From contig NZ_CP131914.1 of assembly GCF_040529045.1 (NCBI RefSeq), positions 3,766,501 to 3,830,500 on the forward strand: a stretch of 64,000 nucleotides of DNA, in the 5' to 3' direction. Origin of the DNA: Xanthomonas indica. GTDB lineage: Bacteria > Pseudomonadota > Gammaproteobacteria > Xanthomonadales > Xanthomonadaceae. The position numbers and the translations under genes are program-made. Every line of letters starts with the position of its first letter. Position 1 is the stretch's first letter. The notes under the pieces were generated by a model, which worked only from the letters and a program-made list of their open reading frames with translations, did no database searches and was not told the DNA's origin. Positions 8,680 through 18,001 of this stretch are shown here, one piece after another.

Positions 8680-9990
8680 ATGCTCTACCAGTGGCACGAA
8701 CTGACCCGTAACCTGCTCGCCCCCTGGGTGCACCAGGCCGAAGCCAACGCCAAGATCTTCTCCGACCCCAACAGCCTGTGGTCGACGCTGCCCGGCGCCG
8801 AGCGCCTGGCCGCGAGCAACGAGTTGATGCACCGCCTGGGCAAGGACTACGAGAAGCCGGCCTGGGCGCTTGACCATGTCGAGGTCGACGGCCACGCGCT
8901 GCCGATCGTCGAACAGGAAGTGCTGCGCAAGCCGTTCTGCCGCCTGCTGCGCTTCAAGCGCTTCAGCGACGACGCCAAGGTCGTGGACGGACTCAAGAAG
9001 CAGCCGGCCGTGCTGGTGGTGGCGCCGCTGTCCGGCCACCACGCCACGCTGCTGCGCGACACCGTGCGCACCCTGCTGCGCGACCACAAGGTCTACGTCA
9101 CCGACTGGATCGACGCGCGCATGGTGCCGCAGGCCGACGGCGACTTCGGCCTGGACGACTACGTGCGCTACGTGCAGGACTTCATCCGCCACATCGGCGC
9201 CGAGTCGCTGCACGTGATGAGCGTGTGCCAGCCGACCGTGCCGGTGCTGGCCGCGGTGTCGCTGATGGCCGGGCGCGGCGAGACCACGCCGCGTTCGCTG
9301 GTGATGATGGGCGGCCCGATCGACGCGCGGCGCAGCCCTACCGAGGTCAACAACCTGGCCACGCGCAATCCGCTGTCCTGGTTCGAGCACAACGTCATCC
9401 ACACCGTGCCGCCGGCCTACCCCGGCCACGGCCGCGAGGTCTACCCGGGCTTCCTGCAGCACATCGGCTTCCTGGCGATGAACCCGAGCCGGCACTTCAT
9501 GTCGCACTGGGATTTCTACGCCAACCTGGTCAAGGGCGACCTGCAGGACGCCGAGGCGCACCGCCGTTTCTACGACGAGTACAACGCGGTGCTGGACATG
9601 CCGGCCACCTACTACCTGGACACCATCCGCGTGGTGTTCCAGGAGTTCCTGCTGCCGCGCGGCGAATGGGTGATCGACGGAGAACGCGTCGACCCGGCCG
9701 CGATCCGCGACACCGCGCTGCTCAGCATCGAGGGCGAACTGGACGACATCTCCGGCCTGGGCCAGACCGCCGCCGCGCAGGACCTGTGCACCGGCATCCC
9801 CGCCGCGCGCCGCCAGCACCTGGAAGTGCAAGGCGCCGGCCATTACGGCATCTTCAGCGGCCGCCGCTGGCGCGACATCGTGTATCCGCAGGTGCGCAGC
9901 TTCATCGCCGCCAACGCCGGCGCCAGCCGCGCGCCGGCGGCCGGCAACGTCACCCCGCTCAAGCGTCGCGGCAGCCGCAAGGCGGGCTGA
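8680..9990 (+). CDS. phaZ: Intracellular polyhydroxyalkanoate depolymerase (PhaZ-like)
   Basis: This 436-residue alpha/beta-hydrolase has no signal peptide. The N-terminus (MLYQWHELTRNLLAPWVHQA) and the nucleophile region VMSVCQPTVPVLAAVSLMAG match intracellular PHB depolymerases, which use a cysteine nucleophile in a lipase-box-like context. Here the Cys sits in VCQPT. The segment SHWDFYANLVKGDLQDAEAH and the C-terminal QGAGHYGIFSGRRWRDIVYP, with its catalytic His, also fit. The expected role is mobilising PHA granules. No phaC or phasin gene is in the window, so a substrate other than PHB is possible. Confidence 0.85.
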   Translation: MLYQWHELTRNLLAPWVHQAEANAKIFSDPNSLWSTLPGAERLAASNELMHRLGKDYEKPAWALDHVEVDGHALPIVEQEVLRKPFCRLLRFKRFSDDAKVVDGLKKQPAVLVVAPLSGHHATLLRDTVRTLLRDHKVYVTDWIDARMVPQADGDFGLDDYVRYVQDFIRHIGAESLHVMSVCQPTVPVLAAVSLMAGRGETTPRSLVMMGGPIDARRSPTEVNNLATRNPLSWFEHNVIHTVPPAYPGHGREVYPGFLQHIGFLAMNPSRHFMSHWDFYANLVKGDLQDAEAHRRFYDEYNAVLDMPATYYLDTIRVVFQEFLLPRGEWVIDGERVDPAAIRDTALLSIEGELDDISGLGQTAAAQDLCTGIPAARRQHLEVQGAGHYGIFSGRRWRDIVYPQVRSFIAANAGASRAPAAGNVTPLKRRGSRKAG

Positions 9991-10041
9991 GCGGCATCTC
10001 CCCCGCTGCGACCCCGCCGCGGGCGATCGTGCATCAGGACA

Positions 10042-10971
10042 TCAGGGCGCCTCGCTGCGCACCAGCAGGTGCTTGGCCAGCAGGCCATGCGCCTTGCCGA
10101 AGCCGCGCGACAGGTGCAGGGTGACGAAGAACAGCGCTGCGCCCAGCACGCTGACCAGCAGCAACGGCAGCCACGCCTCGCTGCCGATCCAATGCAGCGG
10201 ACCGACATGAACGGTCAGATCCGCGACATCCGGGGCAAACAGCGCGGCAGGCGCCAGCAGCATCAGCAGCGACGTACTCAGCAAGGCCGCGAATACCGTG
10301 AAGTAGAAGATCCCCAGCGGCAGCATCAGCAGGAAATACAGCATCGTGGTCCAGGTGCGCGCGTCGGTGAACATCTGCCCGATGCGCCGCAGCCAGGGTT
10401 GTGTGCGCTCGCTGTACAGCGGCCGCCGCGGCATGCGCTCGCCCAGCAGCACTTCCACCACGCGGCCTTCCACCAGCGACAGCAGCCGCACCGAACCGAA
10501 GAACAGCACCAGCAGCGGCACGCCGACGATCAGGATCAGCATGCCCGCCGACACGCTGACCCCGGTCACCACCCAGGTGAAGTAGAAGATGCCGGTGACC
10601 AGCGACAACAACATGTAGAACAGACTGCCGTAGGCGCGCGGGTCGGCGGCCACACCAAAGAAGCGACCGAGCAACGATTTGCGCTTGGGCGGCGCCGGCG
10701 GCTTCAGCGCGCGGTTCACCGTCACCTCGGTATCGCGGTAGATCTCGGCCACTTCATCGGGCGCGCCGTAGCTGCCGGCGACACCGGCAATGACCTCGGC
10801 CTCGCTCTTGCCCGGCTGCTCGGCCAGCTCCGAACGCAGGTATTCCTCCGCGTCGTACAGCGCGTCCTGGACCAGCGCCGGGTCGGCGCCGGTTAGCGCC
10901 GCGCGCAGTTGCGCCAGGTAGTCGGGAATGGTGGTCGGCAAGGGCCGCGGTGCGGTGTGTGCGCTGCTCAT
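10042..10971 (-). CDS. Membrane protein with N-terminal DUF1700-like and sensor-type transmembrane domain
   Basis: The 309-residue product has an N-terminal cytoplasmic helical part (IPDYLAQLRAAL, then VQDALYDAEEYLRSEL) resembling HAAS/DUF1700 domains that pair with PadR regulators. After a loop it has four or more hydrophobic helices in two similar halves (SLFYMLLSLVTGIFYFTWVV and TMLYFLLMLPLGIFYFTVFA), as in the putative sensor domain family. Its start codon overlaps the padR stop by 4 bases (ATGA), so the two are co-translated. It probably senses envelope or membrane state and modulates the PadR repressor. No enzymatic motif is visible. Confidence 0.75.
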   Translation of the reverse strand: MSSAHTAPRPLPTTIPDYLAQLRAALTGADPALVQDALYDAEEYLRSELAEQPGKSEAEVIAGVAGSYGAPDEVAEIYRDTEVTVNRALKPPAPPKRKSLLGRFFGVAADPRAYGSLFYMLLSLVTGIFYFTWVVTGVSVSAGMLILIVGVPLLVLFFGSVRLLSLVEGRVVEVLLGERMPRRPLYSERTQPWLRRIGQMFTDARTWTTMLYFLLMLPLGIFYFTVFAALLSTSLLMLLAPAALFAPDVADLTVHVGPLHWIGSEAWLPLLLVSVLGAALFFVTLHLSRGFGKAHGLLAKHLLVRSEAP

Positions 10972-11333
10972 TCTGGAATCCCCTTCAGCACGGAATCGAC
11001 GGAATCGCGGGTGGCGCGCCACGCCGCGGCCCATTGCCGCAGCGTGGCCAGGCCCGCCGCGGTGATGCGGTAGTAACGCCGTGGCGGCCCGGCCACCGAC
11101 GGTTCGACATGGCTGGACAGCAGCCCCGCCGCCTCCAGGTTGCGCAGCACCGGGTACAGCGCGCTCTGCTTGCCGCTGAGCACGCCCTCGCCCACCTGCT
11201 CCATGCGCTTGGCGATGAGATAGCCGTACAGCGGCGCCTCGGCGGCGGCCAGCACCGCCAGCAAGGCCAGCGACACGGTGCCGGCGCTCAGCTCCTTCTG
11301 GAATTTCTTCAGCTGCGCATCCGGCTCGACCAT
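10968..11333 (-). CDS. PadR family transcriptional regulator
   Basis: This 121-residue winged-helix regulator has the PadR core LALLAVLAAAEAPLYGYLIA, then LSGKQSALYPVLRNLEAAGL (recognition helix) and RRYYRITAAGLATL. The start chosen is the ATG at 11333, preceded by a GAGGGG ribosome site. An upstream in-frame GTG at 11345 is possible but lies inside the inverted repeat at 11343-11367. It forms an operon with the membrane sensor-domain gene. The inverted repeat just upstream suggests autorepression. Confidence 0.88.
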   Translation of the reverse strand: MVEPDAQLKKFQKELSAGTVSLALLAVLAAAEAPLYGYLIAKRMEQVGEGVLSGKQSALYPVLRNLEAAGLLSSHVEPSVAGPPRRYYRITAAGLATLRQWAAAWRATRDSVDSVLKGIPE

Positions 11334-11342
11334 GGCGCCCCT

Positions 11343-11367
11343 CACTAGGTTGAAGTGGATACTAGTG
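11343..11367. promoter_or_regulatory. Inverted repeat, candidate PadR operator
   Basis: CACTAG and CTAGTG form perfect 6-base arms with a 13-base spacer, placed 10 bases before the padR ATG. It lies in the divergent interval shared with the effector-like gene at 11505. PadR proteins commonly bind palindromes of this size in their own promoters. The assignment is inferred from position and symmetry only. Confidence 0.45.
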
Positions 11368-11504
11368 CAGAGTTCGACATAGTCCCCGTGCCGTTGGTCA
11401 TATGCGCCGCCCCAGCCGGCGTTCCAGGCGACAAACGTTTCGGCAACACCGCGCTGACTACACTGCGTGGCCTTCCTTTGTGCATGCCATCCAGGAGGTC
11501 ACGC

Positions 11505-13283
11505 ATGAGTTCGACGCCCGCCACCCCAGAGCCCGGGCAGGCCACCGAGGCCAGCTTCGCCAGTTCCGGCAACCAGTTCTCGACCGGCGCGTTCAAGCGC
11601 GATCCAGATGCCGGTTCGGCCTCGGTCGAGTACAGCCGCACGGCTGCGCAGGCCAAGTACGGCCCGCTGGAATACGCGGCGGTGCACACCGGCAAGGTCG
11701 GCGCCGGGCGCAAGCAGGAAAATGGCGACACGGTGTTCAACGTCGAGATGGAGTTCACCCAGGGCCATCGCATCCAGGGCGACTTCAAAGCCGGTCGCCT
11801 GGCCGCCGACGGCAGCCTGACCCAGGCCACCGGCGAGCGCGGCCGCTACGAAGTCCGGCTGCGCGGCGACGCCACGGCCGACGCCGCTGCGCGGGTGAAT
11901 CCCTTCGACCCCACGACCATCCCGGAAGGCGGCCGCGTCAAGCTCGATGGCCAGGTGTTCGCCAAGACCTCGATGGAAGCGGCGTTCCGCGGCTTCGCCA
12001 CGTCCAGCGAGCGCACCGACGCGGCCGGCATGAGCTATGCGGTGGAGCGCCTGGACGCCGATCGCGTCCGCGTCGCGGTCGGTCCGACCCAGGCGGTGGA
12101 GCGGCTGGAGGCGGTGGGGCTGAAGACCGACATCGCCCAGGCCATGCTGGGCCGGCAGGATGCGCTCGGCCAGGCGACCATGAACACCGCCACCTTCGAC
12201 CTGCGCGATCCGCAGGCCCAGGCCGCGTACCGCGCGTTCCTGGCCAGCGGCAAGCTCGCCGCCAACGCGCCCGGCGTCGGCGACGTGCAGAAGGTCGAAA
12301 GCCTGACCATGAGTTCGGAGACCCGCGCCCAGCTCGGCCTGGGCCCGTTCAAGGCCGAATTGGGCGGCCAGCGCAACACTGGCGAGAACGTGCGCACCAC
12401 CTATGCCGACGGCAGCTCCAGCGTGGTCGGCAAGGTGCAGTACGCCGGCAACGTGCCGATGACGCTGACCCGCCAGTTCGACCCGGCGGGCAAGGAGCGC
12501 GTGGACGAACGCAGCTACCAGTTCACCTTCGACAAGGTCGACCACAACCAGGCGCAACTGCTCAACGCCGCGCTCGCCGGCAAGGACACCGCCCCGGCCG
12601 ATACGCCGATCGCGGCCGGCCAGAACGCCACGCTGCGCTTCTCCGAGCAGCAGATGGACGCGCTGCGCCAGCAGTACCAGCGCGCCGCCCAGGCCAGTCC
12701 GATGACCGCGCATGAGGCCGCACAGTATGAGAAGCAGAGTCCGCAGGATTTCGCGATCGGCCTGGCGCGCAACCTCGGCAATTCCCAGTACGGCCTGAGC
12801 GAGCGCCTGTTCCGCGTGGCCAGCAGCGCCGGCGGCACGCCGGGCGGCGACCTGGTGCGCATCGACGCGCAGGTCGACCGCGCCGACCCGCCATCACCGT
12901 CAGCGCCCACGCGCGCCGCCCCGAGTACCGGCGCCATGCCCGCTGCGCGTGCCGCCGCCGATCCGCAGCAAGAGGCGATGCAACAGGCGATCGCGCGCAA
13001 GCTCACGCCCTACGACGCCAACGTCGCGAGCGGCTTGCTGCTGGCGGCGCGGCGCGATGGCCTGACCCAGGTCGATCACGTGCTGCGCAACGACAACGGC
13101 CGCGTGTTCGCGGTACAGGGCGACCCGATGTCCGCCGACAAGCGCGTGGCCTACGTGGACGCTGCGCAGGCGGCAACCATCCCGGCCGCGGAAAGCGCCA
13201 GGCAACTGGCCGCGCTGCCGCCGACGCCGAATCAGGCTCCGATGCCGGACATGCAGGAACCGCAGAGGCGCGCGCTGTCGTAG
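11505..13283 (+). CDS. Candidate type IV secretion effector with C-terminal XVIPCD-like domain
   Basis: The 592-residue product has no signal peptide. The C-terminal part (about residues 487-575) contains [24 protein letters not shown], and [16 protein letters not shown]. These match the conserved blocks of the Xanthomonas VirD4-interacting domain that recruits bacteria-killing effectors to the chromosomal type IV system. Residues about 1-440 are rich in polar beta-like segments ([40 protein letters not shown]), and I recognise no enzyme motif in them. A linker rich in Pro, Ser and Ala (about residues 455-485) separates the parts. The start is the ATG preceded by GGAGGT at 11494-11499. No obvious immunity lipoprotein is adjacent. 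The effector role is inferred from the C-terminal domain. Confidence 0.8.
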   Translation: MSSTPATPEPGQATEASFASSGNQFSTGAFKRDPDAGSASVEYSRTAAQAKYGPLEYAAVHTGKVGAGRKQENGDTVFNVEMEFTQGHRIQGDFKAGRLAADGSLTQATGERGRYEVRLRGDATADAAARVNPFDPTTIPEGGRVKLDGQVFAKTSMEAAFRGFATSSERTDAAGMSYAVERLDADRVRVAVGPTQAVERLEAVGLKTDIAQAMLGRQDALGQATMNTATFDLRDPQAQAAYRAFLASGKLAANAPGVGDVQKVESLTMSSETRAQLGLGPFKAELGGQRNTGENVRTTYADGSSSVVGKVQYAGNVPMTLTRQFDPAGKERVDERSYQFTFDKVDHNQAQLLNAALAGKDTAPADTPIAAGQNATLRFSEQQMDALRQQYQRAAQASPMTAHEAAQYEKQSPQDFAIGLARNLGNSQYGLSERLFRVASSAGGTPGGDLVRIDAQVDRADPPSPSAPTRAAPSTGAMPAARAAADPQQEAMQQAIARKLTPYDANVASGLLLAARRDGLTQVDHVLRNDNGRVFAVQGDPMSADKRVAYVDAAQAATIPAAESARQLAALPPTPNQAPMPDMQEPQRRALS

Positions 13284-13381
13284 GCGCTGCCGGTGGCACG
13301 GCGATCGCGCCGCGCCGCCGGCGCATTGGCAGCGGCCACCGCTTCGGTGAGAATCGAGCGCTCACCGACCGGGCCGCCCTC

Positions 13382-14302
13382 ATGCCGCTGCGCACTTCTC
13401 TGCTCGCCCTCGCGTTGTCGCTGTCCGCCTCCGCCGCATGGGCGGGAGCACCACCGCCGGCCGTGCCGTACCGCAGCCCGCAACAGATCCTGGACGCCTC
13501 AAAGCCCAGCGACTGGCGCACGCTGGATCCGGCCAACACGCTGTACCTGGAGCTGGACACCGGCCGGGTGATCATCGAGCTGGCGCCGGCGTTCGCGCCG
13601 CAGCACGTCGGCAACATCCGTACCCTGGCCCACGAGCACTTCTGGGACGGCCTGAGCATCTACCGCTCGCAGGACAATTTCGTGGTGCAGTTCGGCGACC
13701 CCGATGGCGAGGAGCCGGGCAAGGCCAAGTCGCTGGGCAGCGCCAAGACCCATCTGCCCGCCGAGTTCCAGCGACCCGCCGCCGGCCTCGCGTTCCAGCC
13801 CCTGCCCGACCGCGACGGCTGGGCGCCGCAGGTGGGCTTCGTCGACGGCTTTCCGGTGGCGCGCGATCCCAAGGCCGGCACCGCCTGGCTGGCGCATTGC
13901 TACGGCACCGTGGGTGCCGGCCGCAACAACGACGAAGACAGCAGCATCGGCGCCGAACTGTACGTGGTCACCGGGCAGTCGCCGCGGCAACTGGACCGCA
14001 ACATCACCGTGGTCGGCCGCGTGGTCAAGGGCATGGAGTTGCTCAGCGTGATCCCGCGCGGGCCGGACCCGATGGGCTTCTACGAAAAACCCGAGCAGCG
14101 CACGCCGATCCGCGCAATCCGCCTGGCCAGCGACGTGCCGGAAGCAGAGCGCACCCCGCTGCAACTGCTGCGTACCGATACCCGCACCTTCCGCGAGGTG
14201 GCCGAGGCGCGGCGCAATCGCCGCGACGCGTTCTACAAGCGCCCGGCCGGGCACATCGACCTGTGCAACGTGCCGCTGCCGGTGCGCGCGCCGCCGAAGT
14301 GA
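13382..14302 (+). CDS. Secreted cyclophilin-type peptidylprolyl isomerase
   Basis: The 306-residue product has a signal peptide, [20 protein letters not shown] with cleavage after AWA. The cyclophilin domain shows [54 protein letters not shown] and a core Gly-rich loop, so it should catalyse prolyl cis-trans isomerisation in the periplasm. It is longer than minimal periplasmic PpiA (about 190) because of an insert around residues 130-180 and a C-terminal extension of about 60 residues. It begins 98 bases after the candidate effector. A functional link with the effector is possible, but nothing in the sequence demands it. Confidence 0.88.
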   Translation: MPLRTSLLALALSLSASAAWAGAPPPAVPYRSPQQILDASKPSDWRTLDPANTLYLELDTGRVIIELAPAFAPQHVGNIRTLAHEHFWDGLSIYRSQDNFVVQFGDPDGEEPGKAKSLGSAKTHLPAEFQRPAAGLAFQPLPDRDGWAPQVGFVDGFPVARDPKAGTAWLAHCYGTVGAGRNNDEDSSIGAELYVVTGQSPRQLDRNITVVGRVVKGMELLSVIPRGPDPMGFYEKPEQRTPIRAIRLASDVPEAERTPLQLLRTDTRTFREVAEARRNRRDAFYKRPAGHIDLCNVPLPVRAPPK

Positions 14303-14332
14303 CGCGTCATGCGCGCGCCGGACGGCGCGCGC

Positions 14333-14845
14333 TCAGGCGCCGCCGACGCCGCGCCGCTGCGGCTGCTGCGCGTGTAGGAAGCGGGTGAACAGTTCGCGCG
14401 GCTGCTCCACGGCGCACTCAGTCAGCAGCATGGCGATGTTGCCGCGGTGGAAGGCGCCATGCGCGAGCACGTGGAACAGCATTTCCTGGCGGCTCATGCG
14501 GCCGGTGTCGCCATCGGTGAAACGGAACGCCAGCGTCTGCTGCAAGGCGGGCGCGTCGAGCCGGGCGACATAGTCGGCATACCACCGGTCCGATTCGATC
14601 ACGGCCGCGCCCAGCGCCTCCAGTTCCGGCGTCTGCGGCGTGTTGCTCGCGGTGAATGCATGGGTGCCGCCCTCCAGGTGTGCGGCGAAGATCCGGTCCA
14701 CCACGTAGGTGTGGTTCAACAGCCGGATCGCACGCTGACGCTGCGCCGGATACGCGGCCGCATCGATCTGCGCCAGCGCCTGCAGCATCTCGGCGTTGGC
14801 CCACGCCTTGAAAGCGAACTGCGATGCGAGCAGGGAATCGGTCAT
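14333..14845 (-). CDS. DinB family protein
   Basis: This is a 170-residue four-helix-bundle protein of the DinB/YfiT type. Candidate metal-binding histidines are in LLNHTYVVDRIFAAHLEGG and, as a pair, in LFHVLAHGAFHRGNIAMLL (H-x3-H). This is the three-His pattern of the superfamily, whose members include thiol transferases and proteins induced by DNA damage. The function here is unknown. The start is the ATG at 14845, and a longer in-frame extension upstream lacks family similarity. The gene is convergent with the cyclophilin gene. Confidence 0.82.
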   Translation of the reverse strand: MTDSLLASQFAFKAWANAEMLQALAQIDAAAYPAQRQRAIRLLNHTYVVDRIFAAHLEGGTHAFTASNTPQTPELEALGAAVIESDRWYADYVARLDAPALQQTLAFRFTDGDTGRMSRQEMLFHVLAHGAFHRGNIAMLLTECAVEQPRELFTRFLHAQQPQRRGVGGA

Positions 14846-15053
14846 TGCGTCGTCCTCCAGGCCAGGTGGTCGTGCCACGCGGCGTTTGCGGCGGCACCAC
14901 GCGTCCGCGCCAGTATCCTGCATCTCACCCACGCCTGCTCTCTGCGGATCGGCCATCGCGTCCGCGGACCTGCGCTCGCGTTACGACGCCGCCATGCGGC
15001 ACCTGGCAGGCCCAAGCCAACCGGCGATGTGGCCAGGGACTGGATGCCAGGCC

Positions 15054-15980
15054 CTACCGCGCGCGCTGGCTGAAGGCGACGCTGCCCAGGATCAGCGCAC
15101 CGGCCAGCAGCATGGTCCAGGTCAACGGCTCGCCCAGGAACCACCAGGCCAGCAGCGCGCCGAACACCGGGATCAGGTAGGTCACGGTCGAAGCGCGGGC
15201 CGGGCCGATGCGCTGGATCAGCCGGTAGTACATCAGGTAGGCCAGGCCGGTGCAGACCACGCCCAGGCCGCCCGCACAGGCCCAGGCCAGCGCCGATACC
15301 GGCGCGGTTGGCCAATGCGTCCACGCCAGCGGCGCCAGCAGCAGCGCGCTGCAGCCAAGCGTGGCCGCCGCCGACGCAGCCGGCGGCAGGTCGCCCATGT
15401 GCCGCTTCACCAGGTTGTAGCCGATGCCGTACAGCAGCGAGGCGGTGGCGCCGGCGAAGGCGGACGGACCGACGCTGAGCCCGGCCGACTTGCCGGTGGC
15501 CAAGACCAGCACGCCGATGAAGCCGACCAGCAAGGCCAGCGCGCGGCGGGTGCCGATGCGCTCGCCGAAGAACAGGAAGGCGATCAACGCAGTGAACAGC
15601 ACCGTCATCGCGTTGCAGATCGCGCCGATCGCCGCCGGCGCATGCTGCGCGCCCCACGCGAACAGCAGGAACGGCAGCGCGGAATTGAGCACGCCGATCG
15701 CCGCCAGGGTCGGCCAGCGCCGCAGCGGGAAACGCGCCCGCGCCAGCCACAGGAACGGCAGCAGCACCGCTGCGCCCAGCGCCAGGCGCAGTTCCACCAG
15801 TGCGTAGGCGCCGAACTGCGGCGCCGCCACGCGCATGAACAGGAACGAGCAGCCCCAGACGACGCCGAGGAAGCCCAATTCCAGCGGCGTGCGCCAGTCG
15901 CGCGACGCAGCGCCGTCGGCTACGGGCGCGGGAGGGGCGGAGACGATGCCAGGTTGCAGGGAGGTGTCGGAAGTAGGCAT
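15054..15980 (-). CDS. EamA/DMT family transporter
   Basis: The 308-residue inner membrane protein has ten predicted hydrophobic helices in two EamA repeats. The first begins LELGFLGVVWGCSFLFMRVA. The second ends in STVTYLIPVFGALLAWWFLG, the typical DMT signature near the last helices. It probably exports a metabolite or amino acid. Its start faces a divergently transcribed LysR gene 214 bases away, which suggests that regulator controls it. Confidence 0.88.
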   Translation of the reverse strand: MPTSDTSLQPGIVSAPPAPVADGAASRDWRTPLELGFLGVVWGCSFLFMRVAAPQFGAYALVELRLALGAAVLLPFLWLARARFPLRRWPTLAAIGVLNSALPFLLFAWGAQHAPAAIGAICNAMTVLFTALIAFLFFGERIGTRRALALLVGFIGVLVLATGKSAGLSVGPSAFAGATASLLYGIGYNLVKRHMGDLPPAASAAATLGCSALLLAPLAWTHWPTAPVSALAWACAGGLGVVCTGLAYLMYYRLIQRIGPARASTVTYLIPVFGALLAWWFLGEPLTWTMLLAGALILGSVAFSQRAR

Positions 15981-16194
15981 GGAGGAGGCTCGCGGTCGAC
16001 CGGGAACGCGCCGCAGCGATCCTGCGACGCCACGCATCCGCCGCCGGCTGCGGATGCCGGGTGGCGCCCCCGCACCGCCCAGATCGCTGCTGCCCGCCGC
16101 GCATGTCGTGTTCGGCTGCCAGCATCGTCCTGCGCCACACGGCGGACAAGCGCGTAGTATCGTCGCGAGCCACAAATCTGCCGCGTGTCTGACC

Positions 16195-17136
16195 GTGCAA
16201 CTGCGCCCGTCCCTGCTGCCCGCGCTTGGCGTGTTCGCCGCCGCGGCACGCCACCAGAACTTCGCCCATGCCGCGGAGGAACTGCATCTCACCGCCAGTG
16301 CGGTCAGCCACCATGTACGGCGCCTGGAAGCGCTGCTCGGCGCCACGCTGTTCCAGCGCCACGCGCGCGGGGTCAAGCTGACCGCCGAAGGCCGGCAACT
16401 GGCCGATGCCGCCAGCGCGGCGCTGGCCGATATCGCCGCGGTGGCCGGCAACCTGCATCCGCAGGCCGACACCGCGCCGCTGCGCCTGACCACGCTGCGC
16501 TCGCTCTCATACTGCTGGCTGCTGCCGCGCCTGCCGCGCTTCTGCCAGGCCTACCCGCACGTGCGCCTGGAGATCCAGACCGACTCCGCCTTCTCGCGCT
16601 TCGAAGAGGGCGGCCCCGAGCTCGGCATCCGCTACGGCCAGGGCGACTGGCCGGGGCTGACCTCGCACCACCTGATGGACGACGCACTGTTCCCGGTGGC
16701 CTCGCCGGCCTTGCCGCAACTGGCGACGCTGCGCCGGCCCGAGCAGATCGCGCAGTTGCCCTTGCTCACCGACATGTCGCCGCAGGGCTGGCGCGACTGG
16801 TTCCGCGCCGCCGGCGTGCGCGGCGTGGCGCTGCCGCCGATGCACACCTTCAACGACAGCACCGATGCGATGCGCGCGGCGGTGTACGGCGTGGGCGCGG
16901 TGCTGGCGCGCAAGCACATCGCACAGCCCTACCTGCAGCGCTACGAGCTGGTGCGCCTGCCCGGCCCGGCACTGACCGCGCGCTATTCCTACTACATCGT
17001 GCATCCGACCCACCGCCTGCTCAGCCCGGCCGCCAGCCACTTCATCGACTGGCTCAAGCGCGAGGCGCTGGACGAACGCACGCCGCTGCCGGCATTGCCG
17101 GCGGAATTGCTCGGCTTGCCGCCGACGGCGGGTTAG
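16195..17136 (+). CDS. LysR family transcriptional regulator (GcvA-like)
   Basis: The 313-residue product has the N-terminal winged helix-turn-helix segment PALGVFAAAARHQNFAHAAE, then ELHLTASAVSHHVRRLEALL and LFQRHARGVKLTAEG. The C-terminal effector-binding domain resembles GcvA (LGIRYGQGDWPGL). The start used is GTG at 16195, because no ATG lies between the divergent EamA gene and the helix-turn-helix. The open frame extends upstream but overlaps the EamA coding region in antisense. It probably regulates the divergent exporter gene. Confidence 0.88.
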   Translation: MQLRPSLLPALGVFAAAARHQNFAHAAEELHLTASAVSHHVRRLEALLGATLFQRHARGVKLTAEGRQLADAASAALADIAAVAGNLHPQADTAPLRLTTLRSLSYCWLLPRLPRFCQAYPHVRLEIQTDSAFSRFEEGGPELGIRYGQGDWPGLTSHHLMDDALFPVASPALPQLATLRRPEQIAQLPLLTDMSPQGWRDWFRAAGVRGVALPPMHTFNDSTDAMRAAVYGVGAVLARKHIAQPYLQRYELVRLPGPALTARYSYYIVHPTHRLLSPAASHFIDWLKREALDERTPLPALPAELLGLPPTAG

Positions 17137-17434
17137 TTCGTTTCGCCGTGCGTGCGCAGCGAATGCGCAGTGAGGTGGTGGCGCGACAGAGACCTTAAGT
17201 CTCACGGCGGGTCGCGTCGGGACTGAAGTCTCTCCCACAGAGGGCGGAAGCCCCTCTCCGATCGGGAGAGGGGTTGGGTGAGGGTCCTGCGCAAAGGCGA
17301 CTCGGGGAGCCTGGATGTACGAGGCTGCGCCCGTTCCCTCATCCGCCGCTGCGGGGCGCCTTCCCCCGAAAAGGAGGCCATGGTCCCGATGGGAGAAGGA
17401 AGCGCCGTCGCCGCTCTCCGATCGGAAGCGCAGC
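17137..17434. repeat. Intergenic REP-type palindromes after the LysR gene
   Basis: No gene is seen in these 298 bases. They hold short palindromic units: GACCTTAAGTCTC near 17190, GGGACTGAAGTCTCTCCCAC near 17218 (a related unit recurs at about 22330), and a hairpin CCCCTCTCC/GGGAGAGGGG at 17251-17273 followed by GTTGGGTGAGGGT. These match the style of dispersed intergenic repeats in Xanthomonas. The convergent genes on either side could share this as a termination zone. Confidence 0.6.
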
Positions 17435-17821
17435 TCAAGGTGAGGTTCCAGCCGTCTCAGCGACCTGCGGCGCATGCCCGCCGGACTGCGAATGCGGCAG
17501 CGGCCGGATGCGCACCCGGTGCGCACAGACGTCCACATCCGGATACAGCATCGAACGTCCGTTGCGAAAGGTGAAGCGAAGATCGTAGCGGCAGGCAGCG
17601 CCTGCGAGCGGGAAGGTCGCTGCGTCGCCACCGCCCAGCAACGGCGCGTGGAGTGCGACCTCACGGAACGCTCCACTGCCCGGCGCAGCGACCGCCAGCG
17701 ACGTCAGCGCGTCATAGGCACGGTTGCTGAGTTCCAGATAGCGGACCGGTTCGGCGGCGGCCGCAGGTGCGGTCGCGACGGACAGGGAGACGGTGAAGGC
17801 AAAGAGACGGATCGAGGGCAT
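17435..17821 (-). CDS. Hypothetical exported protein
   Basis: I do not recognise this 128-residue protein. The N-terminus MPSIRLFAFTVSLSVATAPA followed by AAA reads as a Sec signal peptide. The mature part begins EPVRYLELSNRAYDALTSLA and contains two cysteines, in GAACRYDLRFTFRNG and DVCAHRVRIR, that could form a disulfide. This suggests a small soluble periplasmic protein. It is transcribed away from the sensor kinase gene at 18002 with a shared 180-base upstream region, so it may be a target of that two-component system. Confidence 0.6.
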   Translation of the reverse strand: MPSIRLFAFTVSLSVATAPAAAAEPVRYLELSNRAYDALTSLAVAAPGSGAFREVALHAPLLGGGDAATFPLAGAACRYDLRFTFRNGRSMLYPDVDVCAHRVRIRPLPHSQSGGHAPQVAETAGTSP

Positions 17822-18001
17822 GACGGGATCTCCGATGGGAAGGATTCGCCAGCCACACGGGGTAGATTCCCCTGTACCGGCGCCCCATCGGGCCGCGTGA
17901 TCGTGCGGCTGCAAATCGATTCGGGACGAATCGTCGCTCTCGCGCTCCCAATCGTAGTGCGCACGCACCGGCGCTTTCCACGGCGTGTCGCTGCGCCTAG
18001 G

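Noticed and set aside
17474-18001. Upstream extension of the sensor kinase frame by 176 codons
   Set aside because: The extension overlaps the exported hypothetical gene and reads as arginine-rich shadow. The transmembrane region begins soon after the ATG at 18002.
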